A stretch of DNA of 64,000 nucleotides from Delphinus delphis. Lineage: Eukaryota > Chordata > Mammalia > Artiodactyla > Delphinidae. The notes below the pieces were generated by a model. That model had not been told where the DNA came from. It saw only the letters and a program-made list of their open reading frames with translations, and searched no databases. The translations under genes and the position numbers were made by a program. The DNA lies in the NCBI RefSeq assembly GCF_949987515.2, contig NC_082694.2:70120080-70184079 (forward strand), given 5' to 3'. Position 1 is the first letter of the stretch. The number at the start of each line of letters is the position of its first letter. This document shows, piece by piece, positions 11,164 through 24,284 of this stretch.

Positions 11164-12978
11164 TCAATTTCTTTAATATATGTCTACTTAATCAATTACT
11201 AAAGAGGAATGTTGAAACATCCAGCTATGTAATTGTACATTGTCTATTTCTCCTTCCAATTCTGTCAGGTTTTGCTTCAGGTATTTTGAAACTATTAGGT
11301 ATATAAATATGATAAATTGACAACTTTATTGTTCTGAAAAGTCTGTATTACTGTAAAGTCTGTATTTATCCCTCACTCTGAAATCTATTTTGTCAAATAT
11401 TAATAGTCATTTGAGCTTTTTTATGATTAATAGCTTATTAGATATCCCTAATTTTTTTTAAGTGGTTGCACTAGCATTTATAATATACATTTTTAACTTA
11501 GGACAGTCTACCTTCAAACAGTATTATACCACTTCTGGTATTAATATAAGACACTTATAGCAGTATACTTCCATTTTCTCCTATTACTGGGCTATTTAAA
11601 AAATCTTTTTTCTTCTACATGTTACACTTCTACGTTTTCTAAATATTATGAATCCTATAAAACATAGAAATCTTTGCTTTAAATAGTCAATTGTCTTTGA
11701 AATAAACTAAAATGAGAAAAAAGTGTTTTATATTTCCCCACATATTTACCATTTCTTAATCTCTTCATTCCTTTGTGCAGATCTGAGTTTCCATCTGGCA
11801 TGATTTTCTTCAGCCTGAAAAACTTCCTTTAACATTTGTAATAGTGCAAGACTGCCGGCAAGAAATTCTCTCAGCTTTTGTATGGAAAATGTCTTTATTT
11901 TGACTTCATTTTTGAAAGATATTTTTGTTAGGATTAAATTCTAACTTGATAAGTTTTTTCCTTTCAGAACTTTCAATATGTAATTTCACTGTCTTCTGGC
12001 TTGCATTGTTTCTTTCTCCAACTCCCCAATGTGGGGAGAACTGTAGATTTAAGAAATTTTTTATTTTGAAATTATTTTACAAAAAAGTTGCAAAAAATAG
12101 CTCAGAGTTCACATATACCTTTCATCTAAGCTTCTCCTAATGTTAACACTTACATAACCATAGTACATTTATCAGAAATAAGAAAGTAACACTGGTACAA
12201 TGCAAACTACAGAACTAATCCACCAGTTTTTGTTGTTTGTTTTTTTACTAATGTCACTGTATTCCAGAATCCAATCCAGATTCCCACTTTGTATTTAGCT
12301 GTCATACGTCTCTAGTCTCCTCCAATCTGTGACAGTTACTCAGTCTTTTCTTGTCTTTCATGACCTTGATACTTTCGAAGAATACTGGTCAGGTATTTTG
12401 TAGAATTCTCCCTCAATTTGGGTTTGTCTGCTGCCTTCTCATAATTAGAGTAAGATTTTGCATTTTTTGATAAGAATACCACAAAACACCACAGATGTAA
12501 TGTTTTGCCTTTCTTGGTTCATTATACCAAGTATATATTGTGGATGTCTTCTTTCTATGATATTAACCTTAATAACTTAGTTAAGGTGGTATCTACAGAG
12601 CTTCTCTCCGCTGTAAATTTGCTGTTTTTCCCTTTGTAATCAATAATTTCTAAGAGAAAAATACCTTGAGACTATGCAAACGTTTCTCATCGTACCTCCA
12701 CCCAGTGGTTTTACCTTCCATCACTGGACTGCCCGTGACAACTATTACTGCAGTATTTGCATAACGGTGATTTTGTTTCAGTCACGGTTTTACACTTATT
12801 AATTGGAATTCTTCATTTATGATTTGTCCCTTCTACCCACCAACCTATCTGTTTGTTTTATACATACCAATATGGACTAATGGCTATTTTATTCTATTGG
12901 TAGTAATGCAATATTATAATTATTTCATTACAGCTTTGGACATTACAAGCTCTTTCAGGTTGGTTCTTACATACTTTT

Positions 12979-13357
12979 TTTTAATTAATTAATTAATTTT
13001 TGGCTGTGTTGGGTCTTCGTTGCTGCACGCAGCCTTTCTCTAGTTGCAGCGAGTGGGGGCTACTCCTCATTGCGGTGTGCGGGCTTCTCATTGCGGTGGC
13101 TTCTCTTGTTGTGGAGCACGGCTCTAGGCACGTGGACTTCAGTAGTTGTGGCCCACGGGCTCAATAGTTCTGGCTCAAGGGCTCTAGAGCGCAGGCTCAA
13201 TAGTTGTGGCGCATGGGCTCTAGAGCACAGGCTCAGTAGCTGTGGCGCACAGGCTTAGCTGCTCCGCTGCATGTGGGATCGTCCCAGACCAGGGCTCGAA
13301 CCTGTGTCCCCTGCATTGGCAGGCAGATTCTTAACCACTGAACCACCAGGGAAGCCC
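12979..13357 (-). repeat. CHR-type SINE, long form (L)
   Basis: Reverse L form with a TTAATTAATTAATT tail and extra copies of the GGCTCTAGAGCGCAGGCTCA unit, so longer than usual. Exact 17-bp TSD GGTTCTTACATACTTTT (12962-12978 and 13358-13374). Confidence 0.95.
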
Positions 13358-14639
13358 GGTTCTTACATACTTTTGACATATCCCATCCTTTTCTGAGCAC
13401 TTCTTCATTTTCTGGCACCAAAGATGCTCCCATATATCCCAGTTCTGGAAGCAGTCAGTTCTTTTTAAGAGTCCTGGTTCCTTTTGTTGAAAAACTGAAT
13501 GTAGAGTCCAAGATCTGGGCACTAGGCATGCTCACTGCTTCTTCTAGGCATTCCCAGAGGACAGAGTGAGAAAATATATTGATGTACACTAATCCATGCA
13601 TATACACACACCTGTATTTCCACAACCACCTGCATGTATAATATATGAAACCATGAGTTCATACTGATAATTCTGATTCCAATTCAACATCACAGAGTTC
13701 CTTCTAGTCTTCTTCCTTTCCTTAACCTCTTTAATAGTAGAAACCTGGCTCTCATTATCTAAAATATATTTACTTATGTGTTCATTCCTAGTATATAGTT
13801 TCCAACTTGCTAACCCATACCACCCTTGTGAGAAATCAGAATCACCAAAATGCATGTTTACAGTCCTTTTTACCTTTAGTCTTACAATAGCTAATCAAAT
13901 ACTGTTTTCTAAAGGTATTTTGATTATTCTTTTCTTCTTCCTCAGTGTGGTTATTTGCTCATTTGTTGGCTCATATTGTTTCATAAAAAGTCAACAGCTG
14001 TTCTTATCTTTGTCCCTCTGTATATGTAATGTGGTCTTTTTTCCCTCTGGCTTCTCTAAGATTTCTCCTTGTAACTGGTTTTTAGCCACTGGGTTAGCAC
14101 GTGTCTCAGTGTGATTTTCTCTATGTTCATCCTACCTAGGTTCATAAAGTCTATGGGATTACAGTTCTCGTCATTACTTGGAAAATTTTCAGCCATTATT
14201 TCTTCAAATACTTCTTCTGCAACCACAGGACCCCCACCTGCCGTCCTAGAGTCCAAATGCACATGCATGAGACTGCTTGATAATGTCCCACACATCACTG
14301 AGGCGCTCTCCTTTTTTTCCCCAGACTTTTCCCCCCTGTGTTTCATTTTGCACAGTTTCTATTACCTTACACTGATCTTTTCTTCTGCAGTGTCTTTTCT
14401 TCTTTTAATCTGCTGTTAAGCCCATCAGCTGAATTTTTCATTTCAGATATTGTGTTTTTCAGTTCTAGGAGTTCTAATAGGTCTTTTTTACATCTTACAT
14501 TTCTCTCACGTTCATGCTTCCTTTAAATGCTTCCATGGGTTTCTTACATGTTGAGTTTTGTTCAGGTGGGCAGCTAAATTAGTTGAGAATCAGCTTAATC
14601 CTTTTGAGGCCTATTTTTCAGCACAGTTTTAAGGTGGGA

Positions 14640-16119
14640 CTTGAGTAGCCCCTTTTCTAAAGTTACTTTGGCCCTACTCCTAAGGAGTACCGTATCTGGG
14701 GACTCTCCCAAATGGTTCTGATATTCCACAAGGTCTCTCCATTCCGGCTGGTCAAAACTAGAAATACCTCACAACCCAACGTTAAGTCCCAATACTTCTA
14801 CCAAGTCTCTGGTAGTTGTTCTTCCTCTAATAGTTAGTTGTTCTTTGCCCAGCCTATGGAGCTCCACCCAGCTTAGTATCCAGCCAAAGAGTCAAAGGAG
14901 CTCCTCTGCAGATTTCTGGATTTCACTGTCTGTGTAACCCCATCTTCTATGGTAATCACCCCTGCAAATTCCAGCCTCTCAAGTCTATTCTCTGACTTGT
15001 ACCTCCTTGGCCCAACAAGACTGCCTCACCCTGCTTAGATTCTAATTAACTTAGATTCTAACTGGAATCTAGTTTCAGAAAGAAAGCCTGTGAGATTCGC
15101 AGGGCTGAATTTTATTTTCCTTCTCTCAGGGAATGCAGTCCCGCCCTGCCTGCTGTATGTGTTTTGTCCAAGTTCCTCCTTATTTATGGCCAGAGGGCTA
15201 ATCTGGTACCAGTAAATTACTCTGTAATGTCCAGAAGTAAAAGTTCTCAACAGCTTTATTGTCTTTTAAAGGTTTAAGCAATCCTTAATCTTTCCTGGGA
15301 TATGTTCCAAATCATTTGAGAACCTAATGAAAATCATGGATCCTTTGCACATGCCCTCACACCAATGTGCATACATACAACATTTGTAAGTATAATTTCA
15401 GGGAGTTCATAGCCTCTGCCCCAGTCCCCCCACCTTCTATTGTTCCAGAGGGCTGTAACTTATAGTATTGGTACACTACACTATCATTCTTTCCAGGTTT
15501 TAGGGCCAATTTTTATTTACTGAAAACTTGCTAAGTGTGAAATTAAAGTATTTGAGCCAAGGAAGTTTTTTTTTTTAAATCAAATGAGACGCTTTTTTTT
15601 TAAGTTTATTCGAAGTTCAGAAACAATCCAGCTATTATTCTTTCTCCACCTGTGACAGATAATATTTCTCACGTATCTTCATGATGATATACTGGCAGTC
15701 TGACACTACAGAGTGAAGAAACAAAGCCAAAGTCATCTGGACTTTGTACCCGATTTCGTAATTAGCTTTTTTCATTATATAATTATTAAAAGGTGAATTA
15801 TTTTCTTTTACTATCCCAAATCTAGCCACCAGCAAGAGCAACACTGATACTGAATTATAAATATATATATTTCATATACATACTTACTCACCATTCTTCT
15901 CTAACCGCTGTTAAAAGCTGGCATTCTTCTAGGATACAAGTCCTTAGAGTACATGCCAGCTCTGTCAGGCCAGATGTATGTGAATAAATCACCTCAGAAG
16001 TCACCCTAGTCCTATGTGCTCACAATAAACACCTGTTGATTTAAGTAATGGAAGAAAGTTGAGAGGGTAGAGACAGAAGGGTGAATTGGAAAGGACAGTA
16101 CTTTGGGGTACTTAATATC
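14640..16119. other. Intronic sequence, possible L1 extension then unassigned
   Basis: Up to about 15250 the text may continue the antisense L1/HAL1 block, with weak support. From 15250 on I recognise nothing. Confidence 0.35.
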
Positions 16120-16645
16120 TAATTAACAAAAATCAATTGACCAGAATATTAAGGGTTTATTTCTGAACTCTCCACTCTAGTCCACTGATCTGTATGTCTG
16201 TCTTTACACTAGTACCACACTGCCTTGATTACTGTAGCTTTGCTTTAAGTTTTGAAATCAGGTAGTGTGTCTTCCAACTTTGTACTTCTTTTCAAGGTAA
16301 TTTTGGCTATTTCCACATGACTCTTAGGGGCCACCTGTCAACTTCTGCAAACAAGCTAGCTAGGATTTTGATAGGAATTGCACTGACTGTGTAGGTCAAT
16401 TTGGGTAGTACTGCCATCTTAATATTGTCTTCCAGTCCATGAGCAGTGGGGTAATCTTTCCATTTACTTAGATCTTCTTTAAGCTCTTTCAACAGTGTTT
16501 TCAGTGTGCAAGTGTTGCAGTTCTTTTGTCAAATTTATTCCTAAATACTGGTTTCTTTTGATGTCACTGTAAATGGAATTATTGTCTTAAATTCATTTTT
16601 GGATGTTTCACTGCCAGTGTATATAAATACATTTCATTTCTGCAT
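16120..16645 (-). repeat. L1 ORF2 segment, antisense
   Basis: CCACACTGCCTTGATTACTG, GTAGCTTTGCTTTAAGTTTT, CCATTTACTTAGATCTTCTT and GTCAAATTTATTCCTAAATA are classic antisense L1 ORF2 phrases, in order. Confidence 0.88.
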
Positions 16646-17829
16646 ATTGCTCTTATATCTCATTCACAGACTTTTAAAAACCAAAGTAGCTAAAGTATCT
16701 GTACATTATATTACCTTAAAATTACATTACAAATGCCAACAAAAGTCATTCTAACAAAAAATAATTTCATCCAAGTAAACCAAAGAAGCTGACATCACAC
16801 GGTAATATATAATAAAGCCCAAGAACTGCTGTATCTGTAAGTCAGGATGAAGAAAGTCTTATTTGTTATGCACTAATTTTAGAGACACTCCTCTAATTCA
16901 TAAAGTCATTAGGATTCTCACAAGTAAAATAGTTGGAAAAGACAGCTGGGAAATCTGACAAATTCCACATCAGTTAATAGACAGTAATATAAAAGCAAGA
17001 GAAGCAATACCACAAAAACAGAAAATTAACATGTTTCTCTATGCACAAAAGATGTGATGCCTTTTCTCGACCTGCCAGAGTAAGTTTTCCTATTTGAAAA
17101 TTTAAAGTTTCCTTTAATATCTATATTTGTAATACCCATGTGGCATTTTAAATAGTTACTTAGAATTTCCATTTTACCACCTACCAAATTTGGTAAAAAT
17201 GAAAAAATATAACCAATTCACACGTACATCTCACACAATTTCTGAAAACCCAAATGCTCTGAAAAAGTAAAAAACACAACCCACTTACTATGTCTTAATT
17301 ATTTTGAATTCAAAATTAGTGTAGTAGAAAGTAATAAGCTTTGCTCTGTTTCACAGAAGTCACAAGATTTGTTTCACTGGAGTCACACATTTCCAGAGGT
17401 AGTTTTAAGTTTGGCATGTGTAGTTAACTCCTTGAGTCCCTAATGAACTTCCTCCATTCCTTTATTCCTGAGCTGCTTTTATAATGCTCCTTTGACACTT
17501 TTCTAAAAAGGAAAGAGAAACTTTTTTCATGTCAAAGAACTGAGCAAGTAGATTCTGTGATAAAACACCATTAGCTGCTTTTGTTGCTACTTCCACTACT
17601 CAAAACTTTGGAGGCACCTTCCAGAAGCTAGTGTTCTCTAGAACATGGCGGTATCTTCATATGTTCTTATTTGGTACCACAGCATCAAGAGTAACTCTGC
17701 CTCAAATAACTATCATGATCCCTCCAAAACTACTCCAATCATACTGATGATCTGTTAGGTTATACACTACACATCAATAAGCAAATATAAGGTTAGGGCT
17801 GACAGTGAATTAACTTTAGGAATTAAGAA
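16646..17829. other. Repeat-free-looking intronic segment
   Basis: About 1.2 kb with no recognised transposable element, RNA gene or open frame. Candidate for conserved non-coding sequence, not shown. Confidence 0.4.
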
Positions 17830-18058
17830 AGGCAGTATGGACCACCGTGATTAAGAGGATACAGACAAACATGCCCTCTGACTCTGCCAGGTACTAGCTG
17901 TGTTGCACTGGGTGAAACTTTAACCTCTCTAGACCTGTTTCCCTCATCCACAACAGGAATTAAAATTTCTATCACCAGTATGCTGCGAGGATTACATGAG
18001 AATTAATGTGTAAAAAGTCTAGGATGGCACATAAAAAGCCCTCAATGAAGCTATTACA
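17830..18058 (+). repeat. MIR relic
   Basis: Full-length-like forward MIR from GCAGTATGGACCACCGTGAT through TTAACCTCTCTAGACCTGTT to AAAGCCCTCAATGAAG. Confidence 0.8.
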
Positions 18059-18660
18059 TTGGTTCTGAACATTACTCTAGCTACCCAATTTCAGCCTTCT
18101 CCCAGTCTTAACGCTTTGCCGTTAGTGAGTCAAACTGTCTATCTTCTTTTTGGCCTGCCCTTATCTTATTCTCCTGATACCTCCTTGATCCAGACCAAAC
18201 TGTATTCCAAGCAGCATCTCAAATCAGCAACATTGTTCTCAATTTTTCCAGAACTTGCTCACTCACCTTCTAACCCTTTGTTGCTTTCTATCTTCCTTCC
18301 CCTTTTATGGATATTTGCAACTTTTCAAGTATTAAAAGGTTTTCTAAATCATTAAAATGAGTTCATATACTATCTTTAAAGGCCACCGAATCTCCAGAAT
18401 CTAGGACTTGTTGATCAACTGTTTCAAACTTATTAATGCATAATGCTTATTACTCTCTAAGTAATATGACAACTTGTTATTTAGCCACGAAATTTTTACA
18501 TCAGAATAATACTTTGCAATGGCATTTGTTTATTCTGTATTAGATAAAACATAGCCACTTTAAATTCCCGCTAATCCACTTGACTTCCCCAAATCTTTAA
18601 GTCCTCCTCCCCTTTAGATTTCAGATGAGGTTTTATTTAATGTTTTTCGTTTTTAGTCTT
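18059..18660. other. Intronic sequence without recognised feature
   Basis: Pyrimidine-rich then AT-rich. A 98-codon open frame at 18059-18355 has no recognisable domain and is not supported as a gene. Confidence 0.4.
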
Positions 18661-18986
18661 TTTTTTTTTTAATGGATTTATTTTTGGCTGCATTGGGTCT
18701 TTGCTGTTGCGCGCGAGCTTTCTCTAGTTGCGGCGAGCAGGGACTACTCTTCCTTGCGGTGCTCAGGCTTCTTATTGCGGTAGCTTCTCTTGTTGCAATA
18801 GCTTCTCTTGTTGCGGCAGCTCCTCTTGTTGCGGAGCACGGGCTCTAGGCGCACAGGCTCAGTAGTTGTGGCGCATGGGCTTAGCTGCTCCGCAGCATGT
18901 GGGATCTTCCCAGAGCAGGGCTCGAACCCATGTCCCCTGCATTGGCAGGCGGATTCTTAACCACTGCGTCACCAGGGAAGTCCTCC
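18661..18986 (-). repeat. CHR-type SINE, long form (L), with internal 18-bp repeats
   Basis: Reverse L form. At 18781-18834 the unit TAGCTTCTCTTGTTGCGG occurs three times in tandem with small changes. TSD TTTTAGTCTT on both sides. Confidence 0.92.
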
Positions 18987-19594
18987 TTTTTTTAGTCTTA
19001 AGAAACAAAAACAAAAAAACCTTTCAAGCAACCCTCTTCTCTAGCTTATTTATCAGAGAGACAAAAACATCTGCTTAAACAAGTTAAATCTGTGCTGATC
19101 CACTCAGGACACTGCCAGCCAAAGCACAAAACCATTTCAATTCCAACAGAGAGCCGGGAGGAGGTGGACGGGAAGGATCTTCAAATGGCATCAGGCAATA
19201 AATGACTTAATGGAGGGGATGAGGACTGTTTTCCCTACTGGAAAATAAAGGATAGTTCTACTTTTGGCACTTAAGAATTTAGGAGGCATGGCTTGTTAAG
19301 AATGTTTGATGTGGGGAAAGGGGATGTACTAATAAAATTTAAGCATAATGTTCTCTAATTCCTTAGCAATATTCCACTTTCAATTATCTCATCTTGGCAT
19401 CTTTTTTCTTCTACTGTCTAGGAAGCCTGTACTCTCACGTTGCTGCATGTATCTGCTTCAAAATTTAGAACCAGGCATGCCTCTTCAAGACCTCCAAATT
19501 AAGCTCAGTTTCCACTCACAACAAATATGGGCCCCAACTTCTTATTCCTCCCAGAGGTCCCTGGCTTTTGTTACTACTTTTGTTTTATCTAACA
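18987..19594. other. Intronic sequence without recognised feature
   Basis: No repeat or gene recognised. Confidence 0.4.
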
Positions 19595-19812
19595 TTTATA
19601 TACTGCTTACTATGTGCCAGACACAAGCACTTTACACCCATTGACTCATTTAATCCTCATAGTAGCTCTTAGGGTTTTGTGGATGAGAAAAACTAAGGCA
19701 CAAGGAAGGTAAGTAATTTACCCAAGGCTAATTTACACATGGCTAAGACTGGCTTTTTAACTCGTCAGTTTGACTCCAAAGTCCACGCTCTTAACTATGA
19801 ATGCCACCGCTT
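19595..19812 (-). repeat. MIR relic
   Basis: Reverse MIR: CTTACTATGTGCCAGACACA, ACTCATTTAATCCTCATAGT, CAAAGTCCACGCTCTTAACT. Confidence 0.8.
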
Positions 19813-21201
19813 CCGTTTTTTACCTTGAAAAATAAAATCTGTAACTTACAGAATGCCTGTGCAAGAAATCAGACCAATGGCTCTCCCTCCTTTACAGGAC
19901 CAATCTTATGTTGTTTCCAGAGGTGACAGATGACAAAGAAAAGGTGGAAAGATTTAAGAGTCCTCAAGATCCAATCAATGTAACACTACCACTGCTATAC
20001 AGCCTTTCACTTTACTGCTCCCCTTTGAAGCCTCAAAGTAGTGTATAAGTTATTTTGCATATCAGTTAAGTCACTTTCCTCCAAATCTCTTAAAGAAATG
20101 TTGCTTTATTCTCTCACAGAGGCACTCCTGCTGGTACACTGCTATTTCTCTGTATGTAGGACAGCACAAACCATCTCTCAGACCATGCTAACACAGGAAC
20201 CACAAAGACAATCCATATAAACCCTAGTACAGCTCCCAGTACCTTAGTTAGCCTAAGTGTTAGATCGTATCACTTTTATTACAGACAGGAAATGAAGGCC
20301 AAGATATGAAGTCATTTGCCTATTAAAAAAATTTATTGTTACCAAAGCTAGTTTTCTGTCTCCAGTACAAAGTTGTCTACTATTATACTACCAAAAGATT
20401 ACTACAGAGCAGAGCAAAGAAAGTATTCCAGTTTATAGCCTCTGCAATTAGTTTAAAAATCCAATTCATTCAGTCACTCAACTCTTAATCTCTCCATTCC
20501 ATAACTTTCATCAACTGCTCTTTCTTCTTCTACTCTTTGTGCTACAGAATGATGATGATAGGCACAAATCTAAGAAGTTCAAGGCCATTTCTAACTCATA
20601 TTGGTTTATATCAACCTCCCATTAATTGGTTACCTTGGTTCTCTTTCACTGCAAACACAGAATAAGGAATTGTTTTTCTATTTGAGGGTTCCTAGACTGC
20701 TAAAAACATTCTACTAATACACTGTTAAAATTAACTATTTCTAAATCAAACAGAAATTAACAATTGTAATAACAATATAGAAAGCATTAATTCCAAACTT
20801 CCTGAAAGGAGTACCCTCATTTGCTCTTTACATTTCCTGAAACGTGTGATTCCATGCATGCCCACGGAAGTCTTCCTTATCTACTGATAGATTCCAAGTC
20901 ACAAGGCTGTAAAAAGAAGCTGAAGTTATAACACCATGAAAATACTAATAAATACACAACTTACTAGCATCTATCCCTCAGCCATCACATAGACATCGTT
21001 GGTATGTCTCTTACCAGATGTTCTAATAATATAGTGTAAACTTAATTATAAAGAGAGACTGGAAATCCAGTAAAAGATGCACTGAAAAATGATAGGGAAG
21101 AAATAAGTCACTGACAAACAAAGGAGTGGATAGTTAACATATAAACAGAAATAGATAAGGATGGCAGCACAAGTGGGCCTAAAATTAAAATTACATGAAC
21201 A
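19813..21201. other. Repeat-free-looking intronic segment
   Basis: About 1.4 kb in which I recognise no mobile element, RNA or coding sequence. Confidence 0.4.
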
Positions 21202-21525
21202 GGGACTTCCCTGGTGGCGCAGTGGTAATGAATCCACCTGCCAATGCAGGCGACACGGGTTCAAGCCTTGGTCCAGGAAGATCCCACATGCCGCGGAGCA
21301 ACTAAGCCCGTGCGCCACAACTACTGAGCCCATATGCCACAACTACTGAAGCCCACGTGCCTAGAGCCTGTGCTCTGCAACAAGAGAAGCCACCGTGATG
21401 AGAAGCCCATGCACCGCAATGAAGAGTGGCCCCCGCCACTGCAACTAGAGAAAGCCCATGGGCGGCAACGAAGATCCATCACAGGCAAAAATAAATAAAT
21501 TAAATAAATAAATTTATATTTAAAA
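21202..21525 (+). repeat. CHR-type SINE, long form (L)
   Basis: GGGACTTCCCTGGTGGCGCA head, tail AAATAAATAAATTAAATAAA. TSD AAATTACATGAACA / AAATTATATGAGCA. Confidence 0.93.
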
Positions 21526-22232
21526 AATTATATGAGCAAAGGATTAAGAGAGTCCCTTGAAGAAATGAATAAGACTCTTAAACTTTTTTTTTTGAAGGTA
21601 TTATGTATGTTTCTTTTTTAAACAAATTGTAATAACAGTATGTTATTGTGTTACTTTTTTGGGCGAACTGAGGTAATATCACTTCAAAATAAAACAGTTT
21701 GAGATACTGCCATGGATTTAATGTATTTTCCATAGTTAGAATAGCTTCTTTGTTGGATCTCTCTGCCCTATTTTAATCTCCTGTTATTCCATATTGTTTA
21801 AACGTGTTTTTAATGGATTTTTATGTTCATACTATAAAAGTCAAAAGATTCAAGGATTTTATTTATATACTTTTGTCAGATAAAGTATGCCAACACTTCC
21901 AACGTTAGATTCTTTTTCTCAGTGCTGCATAGTAACGAGGAATCAAAATTATAATCTAAATTTTGTCAAATACAAGACAAAACAAACTAGGTGTCGTAAG
22001 TTTTAATTTTATTTCTCAACAACTTCCCAACATTTTTGTCTGTTTTCCATTACTTGTTAGGAAATTTCTTTTACTGTTTTGAATGGATTCCCTTTAAGTG
22101 ACTTTCCTCAGTACCATTATTTCATACATTATCCTACCATCTGACTTTTCATTTTGTGTCAGTCTATCCTACTAGATTATAAACTGAGCTAGGATGGACC
22201 ATACATAGAAGCAATGAAAGAGGCAGACCACC
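21526..22232. other. Intronic sequence without recognised feature
   Basis: AT-rich; nothing assigned. Confidence 0.4.
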
Positions 22233-23603
22233 AGGACTCAAACTTTTTGTGCTGAGGAACCCTTTATACTTCTAAAATTACTAAGGAGCCCAACAAGCTT
22301 TTGTTTATGTGGATTACATCAATTTATACTTACCACATTAGATATTAAAACTAAGAAACATTTTAAAATATTTATTAATATATTTTAAAATAACAACAAA
22401 CCCATAAATAACATATTTATGAAAAATAACTATATCCTCCAAAACAAAAATAAACTGTGAGAAGAGTGGCATGATTTTATAGCTTTGTAACTTTAAAGTC
22501 CAGCTTAACAGACCACAATTTTCACATCTACTTCGGCATTCAGTCTGTTGCAATATGCTCTTCTGATTGAAATGCATGAAGAATATGAAGTATATGAAGA
22601 AAGTCTAGTTGCATGCAGATATGTAGCTGGAAAAAGGAAGAATATTTTAAGAGCCTTCTCAGATCACCCTAGATATTCTTCTTCTTCGACACTACCAAAC
22701 TCAACAAGTGGTACTTTCTTAAAGATTTGTTGCAATGTGGAACCTAAAACCATGTCAATGAATTTTTCATATTCTATTACATTAAATCCATCAGTTACTT
22801 TACACTTTGAGTGGATCTTTTTATCCATGCATGATTTTATAACATATAAAACATTAATTTTTTGGAAAACATCAGTTCACTAAGCTTAAGAACATAAGTT
22901 CCAAATGTTGACACATCTCATTACACAATATGAAAAAAATCATATTCATTAATATCACCATGGACTTCATCAGGAGAATCTCTAAGAACTGGAAAGCTGT
23001 CAAGCTCATGGAGGCAGACCCAAGTTTTCCAAAATTCTAATTTTCATTTAAAAGCATGAATTTATCATTGGCAACAAATACTATCATTTCATTCATTTGA
23101 GAAAGTATCTGCCAAATACTCGTTTGAATAACCATACGATGCCAGTTTTCTTTCAAGTATAAATCAAGTTCCTAAAAAAGGTCGCCAATTTAAACAATTT
23201 CACAAGTGCTTTTCCTTGAGACAACCATCACTCTCACAGAATGAGGCAGAAGTATTTTACATTTACTTCCCATTTTGTCACAGAAAAAAGATGTGTGCTC
23301 ATGCGTCAAGATTTAATAAAACTGAAAATTCTTTCCGCTTCATCAAGGACATTTTTAAGTGAAATTAAGCTTTGTTTTCTCCTGTTAGAGTCCATGGTGG
23401 TGAAGAATACAATAACTAACTAGGCCAGCTTGGTGCCATTGTCTTAGTTCACACTAAGACCAGCAATTTTACATACCATTGTTTCTGTACCATGATGAAA
23501 ATGGCAAATAACATCTTAGAATTAATATGAAAATACTTTTGACTATCTGTCAAAAAAGATCCCCAGGTGGGGTCAGTGGAGATCCAAATTTTGAGAACCA
23601 TGG
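22233..23603. mobile_element. hAT-class DNA transposon relic (Charlie-like)
   Basis: Left end CAGGACTCAAACTTTTTG and right end, read in reverse, CCATGGTTCTCAAAATTTGG both derive from the hAT terminal repeat CAGTGGTTCTCAAAC. The body (AGGAGCCCAACAAGCTTTTG, GCATTCAGTCTGTTGCAATA) matches a familiar old mammalian non-autonomous repeat. Length about 1.37 kb. No transposase frame remains. A clear 8-bp TSD is not visible. Subfamily uncertain. Confidence 0.65.
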
Positions 23604-23702
23604 AGGTACACTAACATCTGTTGATAATTTACATGCCATACGATGTTAGACGCTTTCATTATGTATTTCGTTGGTTCCTTTTTTAAAAAAAACAGATAGG
23701 GA

Positions 23703-24060
23703 GGACTTCCCTGGTGCACAGTGATTAAGAATCCACCTGCCAATGCAGGGGACATGGGCTCGAGCCCTGGTCTGGGAAGATCCCACATGCTGCAGAGCAA
23801 CTAAGCCCGTGCGCCACAACTACTGAGTCTGTGCTCTAGAGCCCCTGAGCCACAACTACTGAAGCCCGTGTGCCACAACTACTGAAGCCCACAAGCCTAG
23901 AGCCCATGCTCCGCAACAAGAGAAGCCACCGCAATGAGAAGCCTGTGCACTGCAACAAAGAGTAGCCCCTGCTCGCCGCAACTAAAGAAAGCCCGCGTGC
24001 AGCAATGAAGACCCAACGCAGCCAAAAATAAATAAATAAAATAAATAAATTTATATATAT
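23703..24060 (+). repeat. CHR-type SINE, long form (L)
   Basis: L form with a one-base loss in the head (CTGGTGCACAGTG) and tail AAATAAATAAATAAAATAAA. Followed at once by an S-form SINE. Confidence 0.92.
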
Positions 24061-24068
24061 AAAAAATT

Positions 24069-24284
24069 AGGGCTTCCCTGGTGGTGCAGTGGTTGGGAGT
24101 CCACCTGCCGATGCAGGGGACACGGGTTCGTGCCCCGGTCCGGGAAGATCCCACATGCCGCGGAGCGGCTGGGCCCGTGAGCCATGGCCGCTGAGCCTGC
24201 GCGTCCGGAGCTTGTGCTCCGCAACGGGAGAGGCCACAACAGTGAGAGGCCCAAGTACAGCAAAAAAAAAAAAAAAAAAAAAAA
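24069..24284 (+). repeat. CHR-type SINE, short poly(A) form (S), inserted in the tail of an L form
   Basis: Full S form with a pure A tail. Flanks AAAAAATTA and AAAAATTA, so it landed in the A/T tail of the preceding SINE. Confidence 0.93.

Larger units (their letters stand above)
9831..14640 (-). repeat. Composite old L1 block, antisense
   Basis: Several kilobases of L1M-type sequence in reverse, broken by SINEs at 10742, 11018 and 12979. Diagnostic text: CTTGTATCCTGCAACCTTGC, TTTTCTTCTTTATTCCAGTA, TTTATTTTGACTTCATTTTT, ATTTCACTGTCTTCTGGCTT and TTTTCAGCCATTATTTCTTC. It may join more than one insertion. No open ORF2. Confidence 0.75.
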
